Positions 8,791-16,131 of a DNA stretch of 64,000 bases are shown here, one piece after another. This stretch comes from Kiritimatiellia bacterium. GTDB taxonomy: Bacteria; Verrucomicrobiota; Kiritimatiellia; RFP12; UBA1067. The position numbers and the translations under genes are program-made. Positions within the stretch are counted from its first letter, which is position 1; every line of letters begins with the position of its first letter. The notes beneath the pieces were generated by a model. The model worked only from the letters and a program-made list of their open reading frames with translations. It was not told the DNA's origin and did no database searches. Location of the stretch: assembly GCA_017454745.1 (NCBI GenBank), contig JAFTCL010000028.1, forward strand, positions 1 to 64,000, in the 5' to 3' direction.

Positions 8791-10416
8791 TTACGGCACC
8801 AGTTTGGCTTCGCCGGTGGAGTAGAGAATGTCGCCTGATTCGCCTTCGGCGATGCAGAAGGATTCAGGATGGCGGTGCAGTTCGGACTTGAACGTTAGGC
8901 GGCCGCCGTAACGGCGTTGAAGCTCGACCAAGAAGGCTTCGTCCTCGTTGCGCAGCCGGTCAAGCACCGACGGGGCAACCACGATTTGCAGTTCCACGGC
9001 GTCGCGGCGCTCGTAGCGGAACCGCCGCATGAGCGCGGAAATTTGGCGCTGGATGTCCACGCTGAGCGCGAGCGGGGACTTGACCAACCCGTGGCCCTTG
9101 CAGTACGGGCAGTCGCTGTACATTTGCGAAAGGATGCTTTCCTCTTGCCGCTGGCGGGTCATTTCCATCAGCCCCAGCTCGGAGATTTGCAGCACGTTGG
9201 TGCGGGCGCGGTCGCGTTTCAGCGCCTGCTTCATCGCTTTGTAAACCGCGTTTTGATGCTTGCGGGACTTCATGTCGATCAAATCCAGCACCACCAAACC
9301 GCCGATGTTGCGCAGCCGCAACTGGCGGGCCACTTCCTCCACCGCCTCCAGATTCACCTCCAGAATGGCGTCTTCTTGCGAACCCTTTCCGCGATGGCGT
9401 CCGGTGTTCACGTCCACGGCAATCATCGCCTCGGTCTCGTCAACCACCAGATAACCGCCGGACTTCAGGTTGACCTTCCGGCGAAACGCCTCTTCCAGTT
9501 GACGCTCGACGCCGTAGTAATCGAAGATACACTGTTGACCTTCGTAGTGGGTGATAACCTTTTTGGCGCGGCGGGAGATGCGTGCCGCCACGTTGCGCAC
9601 CCGTTCAAACGCCTCGTCGTCGTCGATGGTCACGCGGTCGATTTCCTCGGTGAGCCAGTCGCGAACCACGCGCTCCACCAGTTCAGGCTCCTGGTAAACG
9701 CAAGCCGGGGCGCGGAGTTTGCTGATGTTCTCCTGCAGCACGTTCCAAGACTCCCACAGGTTGCGCAGGTCGCGTACGAACGCGCCCTTGCTGGCGCCCT
9801 GCCCGACGGTGCGCACGATCAACCCCGCGTCATCCGGCAGCGGCATCCGGTCCAAAATCTTCTTCAGCCGCTGGCGCTCCTGGGCATCGCCGATCTTGCG
9901 GGAGACCCCGCGCAGCTTGGTTCCGGGCATCATCACCAGATAGCGTCCGGGCAGCGAAAGGTTCGCCGTCACCCGCGGGCCCTTGGTGCTGATCGGGCCT
10001 TTGCTTACCTGTACCACGATCTCGGTTCCGGGTTTGAAACGCTCTTCGATTTCTTTGTTGTTGATCCGGCGGCGGCGCGACGGCGCGTGGTTCTCGTCGT
10101 CATCGTCCAGCCGGCTGTCGTCGTCCGGAATCATGTCCCAGTAGTGGAGGAAAGCGTTTTTCTTCAGGCCGATGTCCACGAACGCCGCCTGAAGGTCGTG
10201 CTCCAGATTCTGGATCCGCCCCTTGAAAATCGAGCCGACCAGCCGTTCCTGGGTAGGGTGTTCCACCTGGTATTCTTCCAGTCGGCCGTTTTCCAGCACC
10301 GCCACCCGGGTCTCCAGTTTCTCCACGTTAACGATGATTTCGCGCTTGGGTTCAGATTTTTTGAACAATCCCAAGATTGCCTTGCCACCCTGTTGCGCCA
10401 ATGCCATTATACCCAT
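8791..10416 (-). CDS. rng: Ribonuclease E/G family endoribonuclease
   Basis: A 541-aa RNase G/E that cleaves single-stranded A/U-rich RNA and matures rRNA and mRNA. Start chosen at ATG 10416: AGGAGG lies 6 nt upstream, better than the in-frame TTG at 10419. An S1 domain spans roughly residues 40-130 and carries an unusual acidic-then-basic insert (DDDSRLDDDDENH..SRRRR). Catalytic metal ligands are in 'AMIAVDVNTG' (near residue 334) and 'VVLDLIDM' (near 380). The zinc-link CPYCKGHG (near residue 438) supports dimer/tetramer assembly. No long RNase E-type C-terminal scaffold, so it is G-like in length. It follows rodA with a short gap, recalling the mreBCD-rng order of many proteobacteria. Confidence 0.93.
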   Translation of the reverse strand: MGIMALAQQGGKAILGLFKKSEPKREIIVNVEKLETRVAVLENGRLEEYQVEHPTQERLVGSIFKGRIQNLEHDLQAAFVDIGLKKNAFLHYWDMIPDDDSRLDDDDENHAPSRRRRINNKEIEERFKPGTEIVVQVSKGPISTKGPRVTANLSLPGRYLVMMPGTKLRGVSRKIGDAQERQRLKKILDRMPLPDDAGLIVRTVGQGASKGAFVRDLRNLWESWNVLQENISKLRAPACVYQEPELVERVVRDWLTEEIDRVTIDDDEAFERVRNVAARISRRAKKVITHYEGQQCIFDYYGVERQLEEAFRRKVNLKSGGYLVVDETEAMIAVDVNTGRHRGKGSQEDAILEVNLEAVEEVARQLRLRNIGGLVVLDLIDMKSRKHQNAVYKAMKQALKRDRARTNVLQISELGLMEMTRQRQEESILSQMYSDCPYCKGHGLVKSPLALSVDIQRQISALMRRFRYERRDAVELQIVVAPSVLDRLRNEDEAFLVELQRRYGGRLTFKSELHRHPESFCIAEGESGDILYSTGEAKLVP

Positions 10417-10429
10417 CAATAACCTCCTT

Positions 10430-11608
10430 TTAAAACCTTGTTTCCGGTTCGCGTCCGTGTATGGACACGCTTTGGACGAACCCGAACGCCAGCATCAGCG
10501 TCACCATAAAGGTCCGCCCGTAACTTATGAACGGCAGGGGAAGCCCAGTGATCGGCATCATCCCGATGGTCATCGCGATGTTGATGAAGGCGTGGCTGAA
10601 CACCAGCGCCGTCACCCCGACACAGATGAGCCGTCCCCGGTCATCCTGACACTTGAACGCCACCCACAGTCCCGACCACAGCAGGGCCAGAAACAGGAGC
10701 AGCACCGTAATCGTTCCCATGAAGCCGGTTTCTTCGGCCAACACGGAAAAAATGAAGTCGTTTGACGACACCGACGGCGGCAGGTAGCCGAGCGTGTACT
10801 GCTCGCCCTTGCCGTAGCCTTTGCCGCGCCAGCCGCCGGAACCGACCGCAATCTCCGATTGCCGACGGTTGTAGCCGCTGCCGTGCAAATCCTTGTCCGG
10901 GAACAGAAACACCTGTAGCCGCCGGATCTGGTGGGGGCGCAGATGCGTCGCTTTCAGGACCTGTTCCCGCTGTTCCGGCGTTAGGTCTTTGGCCTTTTCG
11001 GCGTAGTAAACCGTGCCCAGTACCGCCCCCGCTAGCAGCATTGCCGCCAATACGCAGGACCAGACCGCCTTGGGCGCGATGTTCGCCGCGAACAGCATCG
11101 CGATAAAAGTCGACGCCATGACCATGGCGGTGCCAAGGTCCGGCTGCAACAGAATCAATGTGGCCGGCACCACGACCAATAACCCGGAAAAGAGGAATGC
11201 CTTGAATCCGTGGTTGGCCCCGCGCTGCCCAAACAGCTGCGCCAGGGTCAGGATGACCGCCAGCTTCATCAGCTCCGCAGGCTGGATCCCGAACAGCCAC
11301 CGTTGGCCGCCCATACGCGATTCGCCGATCAGCGGCACCAGCATCAGCATCACGATTCCCGCCGCGTAGGAGATCCAGTGCCATTCCAGCAGTTTGCGGT
11401 AGTCCAGAAAGGAAATGAACGTCAGCGCGGCCAATCCGGCCAGCGCCACCTCGATATGGCGCAAGTGCAACACTTGCAATACCGGGTTCTCCCGGATTGA
11501 GCAGGCGCTGTATATAAAAAGCGTGCCGACGATGCTTAGGCTGACCACGCAAGACAGAATCAAGGGGTTGAACCGCCGGAGTTTTTTCACGAAGCCCCAG
11601 TCACGCAT
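10430..11608 (-). CDS. rodA: Rod-shape SEDS glycosyltransferase RodA
   Basis: A 392-aa integral membrane SEDS protein that polymerises lipid II glycan during cell elongation together with PBP2. Start at ATG 11608 (MRDWGF): CGGAGG lies 6 nt upstream and the gene overlaps the end of mrdA by 8 nt. The longer form from 11629 is less likely. It has about ten hydrophobic helices. Family motifs include 'GESRMGGQRWL', 'QPAELMKLAVIL', 'LLQPDLGTAMV' and 'LAEETGFMGTI', and the C-terminal 'TGLPLPFISYG' loop. It is the last member of the mre/mrd shape genes and is followed by rng. Confidence 0.95.
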   Translation of the reverse strand: MRDWGFVKKLRRFNPLILSCVVSLSIVGTLFIYSACSIRENPVLQVLHLRHIEVALAGLAALTFISFLDYRKLLEWHWISYAAGIVMLMLVPLIGESRMGGQRWLFGIQPAELMKLAVILTLAQLFGQRGANHGFKAFLFSGLLVVVPATLILLQPDLGTAMVMASTFIAMLFAANIAPKAVWSCVLAAMLLAGAVLGTVYYAEKAKDLTPEQREQVLKATHLRPHQIRRLQVFLFPDKDLHGSGYNRRQSEIAVGSGGWRGKGYGKGEQYTLGYLPPSVSSNDFIFSVLAEETGFMGTITVLLLFLALLWSGLWVAFKCQDDRGRLICVGVTALVFSHAFINIAMTIGMMPITGLPLPFISYGRTFMVTLMLAFGFVQSVSIHGREPETRF

Positions 11609-13463
11609 TGCGGGCCTCCGCTTCTCCATCGGTGCCGTTGGCAGGCGCGGGTTCGTTTTCGGGTTGTTTTTCGTCAGGATGCGTTTCGGCTGCGGAACCG
11701 GTTTCCCCGAAAATCGCCGCCATCACCGCATGGACCATCGGGGCCACGGTAAGCCCTCCGCTTTCGCCGTCCTCCACCATCATCACCACCGCCGCGGTGG
11801 GCGCGTCGTACGGCGCAAAGGCGGTTACCCAGGTGTTTTTGCGGCGGCGCCCGCCTCGGTCGACTTCCGCCGTGCCGGTTTTGGCGGCGATCTTCAGCCC
11901 GCCGGTCTGCACCCGGCGGCCGGTTCCGAAGGTCGCCACATCCAGCATTCCGGCGCGGACCAGCTCGATTTTCCATGTCGGCCAGTCAAGCGACCGCACC
12001 CGTACCGGCGGGTCGGCGAGATTTAGGTGTGGCCGGTATACGGTACCGCGGTTAGCCAGCGCGGCGGTTACCACCGCCATTTGCAGCGGGGTGGTGAGCA
12101 GCATTCCTTGGCCGATCGCGAGTTGGCAGGTATCGCCGGTCCGCCACTTGTCTTTGAGGCGGCGCTGTTTCCACTCATCGGTCGGCAGCAAGCCCGGCGA
12201 CTCGTTGGGCAGGTCGATACCGGTGGCGGCGCCCAAACCGAGTTTTTTGGCTTGGTCATAAATCGCGTTGTAGCCGATAATCCCGCCCAGGTTGCAGAAG
12301 TAACAGTTGCAGGACTGTTCCAGTGCTTTGCGCATCGAGATTTCGCCGTGGCCGTAGGTGTTCCAACAGCGCAGGTGCAGACCCGCCAAGGTGAACACGC
12401 CCGTGCAGTCGTATTCCGCGTCGGGCGAGTAGCCTTTCATCAGGGCCGAGATCGCGGTGACGGGTTTAAAGGTGCTACCCGGTGCGTAACGTCCTTGCAC
12501 GGCCCGGTTAAGCAGCGGCTTGTCCGGGCTGGTGCTGAGTTTTTTCCAGACGGACGGGGAAAGGATCGGTACAAAGCTGTTCAGGTCGTAACTGGGTGCG
12601 CTGGCCAAGGCCAGTACCTCGCCGTTGCGCGGGTCAAGCACCACTCCCGCGCCGCGCCAGCCGCGCAGTGCGCGTTCCACCGCCCGCTGGATTTTCAGGT
12701 CCAGAGTCAATTGAAGGTCGTGTCCCGGCGCGACGTGCTTTTCGCCCTGGATTTCGTCATGCTTGTAGCCGCGGGAGTCAACCTGGATCAATTTTTCGCC
12801 GCTGGAGCCGGTTAGCAATTCGTTGTACTGCGCTTCCAGACCGCTCCGTCCCACCTGTTCCGGCAGGTAGAAGTGTACCACGTCGCCGGGCAGCGGTTTG
12901 GGGCGGTCGCGCCGGACATAACCCAGCACGTGCGCCGCGAGCGAACCGTATGGGTAAACCCGTTCGGGTTGGATGTGGATGTCCGCCCCGGCGAAATTCA
13001 CCGGGCTTTCCGCAAGCCGCGCCACCGTTTCGTGCGACAAATTCCGCCAGACCAGCAACGGCATCGGCAAGGCGCGCAGCACGTGGTTGGAAACCGTTTG
13101 GTGGGAAATGGTGCGCGGGATGTCGAGGAATTTCGCGATGCGGTCGATTTCGGCATCGACAGCGTTGATGGTGTTGGTCCAGTTACCGGGACGGCGGAGT
13201 TCGGCCACGTTGATCGCGATGCAGAAACTCGGCTTAGTTTCGGCAAGGCAGACCCCGTGGCGGTCGAAAATCCGGCCGCGCGCGCCGGGTTCCTGTTTGC
13301 GGCGGATGCTTTGGCGGCGGAGATCGTGCGAGAAACGGTCCACCTCCTCCACTTGGACACGGTGGAGCGATGAAGCCAGGGAGAAAAACCCGACTCCGAA
13401 AATCAACGCCAGCAGGGCGAGCCGCCACCAACTAACGGTTATTTTCTGACCATACGATTCCAT
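11601..13463 (-). CDS. mrdA: Penicillin-binding protein 2 (elongation transpeptidase)
   Basis: A 620-aa class B PBP that cross-links peptidoglycan in the elongasome as partner of RodA. One N-terminal TM anchor (residues 12-31) is followed by the pedestal/dimerisation domain with 'RGRIFDRHG'. The transpeptidase domain has all three motifs: S-x-x-K (PGSTFKP, near residue 330), S-x-N (QSCNCYF, near 385) and K-T-G (AAKTGTAEV, near 528). The last ~40 residues are Pro/Glu/Ala-rich and probably disordered. The start overlaps mreD by 32 nt, with GAAGAGGA just upstream of the ATG, indicating tight coupling. Confidence 0.95.
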   Translation of the reverse strand: MESYGQKITVSWWRLALLALIFGVGFFSLASSLHRVQVEEVDRFSHDLRRQSIRRKQEPGARGRIFDRHGVCLAETKPSFCIAINVAELRRPGNWTNTINAVDAEIDRIAKFLDIPRTISHQTVSNHVLRALPMPLLVWRNLSHETVARLAESPVNFAGADIHIQPERVYPYGSLAAHVLGYVRRDRPKPLPGDVVHFYLPEQVGRSGLEAQYNELLTGSSGEKLIQVDSRGYKHDEIQGEKHVAPGHDLQLTLDLKIQRAVERALRGWRGAGVVLDPRNGEVLALASAPSYDLNSFVPILSPSVWKKLSTSPDKPLLNRAVQGRYAPGSTFKPVTAISALMKGYSPDAEYDCTGVFTLAGLHLRCWNTYGHGEISMRKALEQSCNCYFCNLGGIIGYNAIYDQAKKLGLGAATGIDLPNESPGLLPTDEWKQRRLKDKWRTGDTCQLAIGQGMLLTTPLQMAVVTAALANRGTVYRPHLNLADPPVRVRSLDWPTWKIELVRAGMLDVATFGTGRRVQTGGLKIAAKTGTAEVDRGGRRRKNTWVTAFAPYDAPTAAVVMMVEDGESGGLTVAPMVHAVMAAIFGETGSAAETHPDEKQPENEPAPANGTDGEAEARNA

Positions 13464-13968
13464 TGTCCTCTTCCACCGGTTTTTTCAAACCGGACAGACG
13501 GTCGACCAGCCCGCACCAAGAAAAACCCACTCCGCCGGCGATCGCCCCCGACGCAAACAAAACGCACCAACGCGCCACGGTCTGGAGCGCCGTGGCACCG
13601 TCGCCCCCAATCCATAGCCGAGTCCAAATCCCTTGCAAGACCGCCGTCACCGCGGTGAACAGCACCCAATGCGGCAAATGGGGGTCGTGTAAAATCCGGG
13701 CGAACAGCCTCGTCACCCCCAGCATCATTACTAGGAAACTTACCGTACAGAGCGGCGGCAAACCGCCCAAAACATCAGTGAAACCACCGGCCAGGATTGC
13801 TGCCAGCATGGCGTAGCGCTTGGGCCGGAAAGCCGACGCGTGGAGCGCGACCGCCGTCAGCAGCACGATTTTCACCGGCGCCCCGCCGAGGGCGGGAAGC
13901 GTGTCTTGGAAAACGGCGGCGGCCAGCAGGTTGAAAAGCAGGGCGAAAACGGTTAGCTTATCGGGCAT
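13432..13968 (-). CDS. mreD: Rod-shape protein MreD
   Basis: A 178-aa hydrophobic protein with about five TM segments, matching the size and topology of MreD. MreD links the cytoskeletal MreB filament and MreC to the elongasome in the inner membrane. Sequence conservation in this family is weak, so the call leans on topology (helices near residues 5-20, 30-55, 65-90, 98-115 and 135-155) and on its place between mreC and mrdA. Its ATG overlaps mreC by 11 nt. The C-terminal tail is hydrophilic and the gene runs 32 nt into mrdA. Confidence 0.85.
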   Translation of the reverse strand: MPDKLTVFALLFNLLAAAVFQDTLPALGGAPVKIVLLTAVALHASAFRPKRYAMLAAILAGGFTDVLGGLPPLCTVSFLVMMLGVTRLFARILHDPHLPHWVLFTAVTAVLQGIWTRLWIGGDGATALQTVARWCVLFASGAIAGGVGFSWCGLVDRLSGLKKPVEEDNGIVWSENNR

Positions 13969-14830
13969 TGGCGGCCTCCTGCGCGGTAAGCACGAAAACG
14001 TTTTCCAGACTGGCGAGATCGGCGGCCGGGACCGCTTCGGCGCGGCGGGTAAGCCCGTCCGGCTCCATGGAGCTGTCTAGCAGATATCCCACTGTCAGCC
14101 CTCTGGGGAAGGAACCTCCCAGGCCGGAGGTGATGATCCGGGTGCGGGGCGGCGGGGTGAATTCGCGGTCAAGATAACGGAGCTGAAGCGGCTCAATCAC
14201 GTACAGCAGCGAGAGGTCGCTTTTTTTTTCGCTGTTCTTGGGGCGGGAGAGGCGGGCGTTGCCGCCGTAAAGGATGCCGCGCACCGTGCCCAGCCCTTCG
14301 GACGGCACCTCCAGTTCGCAGGCGATGCGGCTGTTGCTGTCGGTGAGCAGCAGCACTTCCGAGGAGTGCGGCGCGGTGCGGGAAATCCTGCCGACCACGC
14401 CTTCTGGCACCACCACCGGGTCGCCTTGCCGGATTCCGTCGGAGGATCCTTTCCCGATGCGCATGGTTTGCCACAGCGCAGTGGTTCCGCCGCGGGATAG
14501 CACCGCGGCCGGCAGACAGCGCACGTTGCCGGTGAAGGATACCCCGACCGTCCGGCGCAAGCGCTCGACCTCGCACTCCAGCCGCTCAACCCGGTCGGTG
14601 TCGAGCCTCAGACGCTCCACCTCCCGTTCCAGCATTGCGCATCGGGCGGCGTTTGAAGAACGGGCGGCCAAAGCTTTGAGCCGAACCAAGACCGTGCGGT
14701 TAAACCAAACCCGGGCTTTTTCGTAGGGGCAAACGGCGTCAGAGACAACGCCAAAAGTACCGCCGCGCCAAAACACCAGCGCCGCGGTCAAAATGACCAT
14801 TAGCCATATCCAAAACTTCGTGTGCTTCAC
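13958..14830 (-). CDS. mreC: Rod-shape protein MreC
   Basis: A 290-aa bitopic protein that organises the elongation machinery in the periplasm. It starts with GTG at 14830, with GGGGGAG 7 nt upstream. One TM helix lies near residues 7-22. A coiled coil follows (roughly residues 45-95, LEREVERLRLDTDRVERLE and onward). Then comes the paired beta-barrel domain typical of MreC ('GDPVVVPEGVVGRIS', 'LLLTDSNSRIACEL', 'TSGLGGSFPRGLTVGYL'). It lies about 60 nt after mreB and overlaps mreD. Confidence 0.93.
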   Translation of the reverse strand: MKHTKFWIWLMVILTAALVFWRGGTFGVVSDAVCPYEKARVWFNRTVLVRLKALAARSSNAARCAMLEREVERLRLDTDRVERLECEVERLRRTVGVSFTGNVRCLPAAVLSRGGTTALWQTMRIGKGSSDGIRQGDPVVVPEGVVGRISRTAPHSSEVLLLTDSNSRIACELEVPSEGLGTVRGILYGGNARLSRPKNSEKKSDLSLLYVIEPLQLRYLDREFTPPPRTRIITSGLGGSFPRGLTVGYLLDSSMEPDGLTRRAEAVPAADLASLENVFVLTAQEAANAR

Positions 14831-14891
14831 CAGTCCGCTCCCCCGCGTTATCGCGGGCGAATGGGGACCTTAGCGCAGCACCCTGCGGAAA

Positions 14892-15920
14892 TCATCGGCC
14901 CAGTCTTGCCCGGGCCAGAATGTTAATCTCGTTCAGCACTTCGCCGGTGCCTTCTGCCACCGCGCTCAGCGGATCTTCAGCCATCGTTACCGGCAGGTTG
15001 GTTTGCGCGGCAATCAGCTTGTCGAGCCCGCGCAGCAAAGAACCTCCGCCGGCCAGCACGATGCCGCGGTCCACCAGGTCCGCCGCCAGCTCCGGGGGGC
15101 TTTTCTCAAGCGTTATGCGCACGGAATCGACGATGGACGAGACCGGTTCCTGAAGGGCGTCGCGGATCTCTTCCGAGGTCACCGTCAGCGTTTTAGGCAG
15201 GCCGGCCACAAGGTCGCGCCCCTTCACTTCCATGGTCTTCTCTTCGCCCAGTTTGTAAGCCGAACCGATGTTTATTTTGATTTCCTCAGCGGTCTGCTCT
15301 CCGATCATCAAGTTGTAAACGCGCCTCATGTACTGGGTGATGCACTCATCCATGGTGTCACCCCCGACGCGGACGCTCCGCGCGTACACGATACCGCCCA
15401 GCGAGATCAACGCAACCTCGCAGGTGCCGCCACCAATGTCCACAATCATGTTGCCGGCCGGCTCCTCTACCGGCAACCCGACCCCGATCGCAGCCGCCAT
15501 CGGCTCTTCGACCGTAAAGACGTAGCGGGCTCCGGCCCCTTTGGCCGACGCTTCCACCGCCCGCTTTTCCACCTCGGTGATGTCGCTGGGAATCGCTATC
15601 ACCACCCGGGGCTTCACCAGTTTCGTCTTGTGAACCTTGCGGATGAAGTACCGGATCATGGCCCCGGTAATGTCAAAGTCAGCAATCACCCCGGATTTCA
15701 TCGGCCGCACGGCCTTGATGTTGCGGGGGGTGCACCCGAGCATTCGCTTGGCTTCCTCTCCAACCGCCAGAATCTTCTTCGTGCCTTCCTGGATTGCCAC
15801 TACTGAGGGCTCGCGGACTACAATCCCTTCACCCTTTAAAAACACAAGTGTGTTCGCGGTACCGAGATCGATACCGATGTCACTTGACAAAAATCCAAAC
15901 ATTTTCGAAAACGAAAACAT
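14892..15920 (-). CDS. mreB: Actin-like cell-shape protein MreB
   Basis: A 342-aa bacterial actin that forms membrane-associated filaments directing lateral wall synthesis. Phosphate-1 loop 'DIGIDLGTANTLVF' (near residues 14-27), 'GVIADFDITGAMIRYF', phosphate-2 'MIVDIGGGTCEVALISL' and the adenosine loop 'GIVLAGGGSLLRGLD' are all present. The N-terminal 'MFSFSKMFGFLSSDIGID' carries the hydrophobic residues of the usual MreB membrane-binding helix. Length is standard. It is the first gene of the minus-strand block, with a ~210-nt leader region upstream. Confidence 0.97.
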   Translation of the reverse strand: MFSFSKMFGFLSSDIGIDLGTANTLVFLKGEGIVVREPSVVAIQEGTKKILAVGEEAKRMLGCTPRNIKAVRPMKSGVIADFDITGAMIRYFIRKVHKTKLVKPRVVIAIPSDITEVEKRAVEASAKGAGARYVFTVEEPMAAAIGVGLPVEEPAGNMIVDIGGGTCEVALISLGGIVYARSVRVGGDTMDECITQYMRRVYNLMIGEQTAEEIKINIGSAYKLGEEKTMEVKGRDLVAGLPKTLTVTSEEIRDALQEPVSSIVDSVRITLEKSPPELAADLVDRGIVLAGGGSLLRGLDKLIAAQTNLPVTMAEDPLSAVAEGTGEVLNEINILARARLGR

Positions 15921-16071
15921 AGCACGAATATCCCAAACTCAAAAGTTACAAACACTCGCGCCAAATGTGTCTTTTCCCGAAAAAGACGGAAAAAGGCACA
16001 CTTTGCGCATAGTGTTAGATATTTTCCCCTATATGGGATTTGGGGTCAAGCCAAAAAGGCGAAAAAACAAG
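15921..16071. promoter_or_regulatory. mreB upstream region with hairpin
   Basis: This intergenic stretch holds no gene. It should carry the mreB promoter on the minus strand, but no clean -35/-10 pair could be picked out. A small hairpin is visible at 15969-15987 (7-bp stem GTCTTTT/AAAAGAC, 5-nt loop). The flanking TTTTCC/GGAAAA and GTGT/ACAC tracts allow a longer alternative pairing. It could be a leader structure; this is only a sequence observation. Confidence 0.3.
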
Positions 16072-16108
16072 AAAAAACGGAATCCGTTTGTGCCGGATCC
16101 CGTTTTTT
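16072..16108 (-). terminator. Rho-independent terminator after the DEAD-box helicase gene
   Basis: An A-rich/T-rich hairpin: AAAAAACGG-A-ATCCG (16072-16086) pairs with CGGAT-C-CCGTTTTTT (16094-16108) around a 7-nt loop, with one internal mismatch. It lies 24 nt beyond the stop of the minus-strand helicase gene, and on that strand ends in a T-run followed by a second T-tract. It insulates the helicase from mreB transcription. Confidence 0.8.
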
Positions 16109-16131
16109 ACGTCTTCACGGTCTAAACCGGG

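Noticed and set aside
8917-10422. 501-codon plus-strand ORF opposite rng
   Set aside because: The minus strand encodes a complete RNase G with zinc link and catalytic residues; the plus-strand peptide has no recognisable motif.
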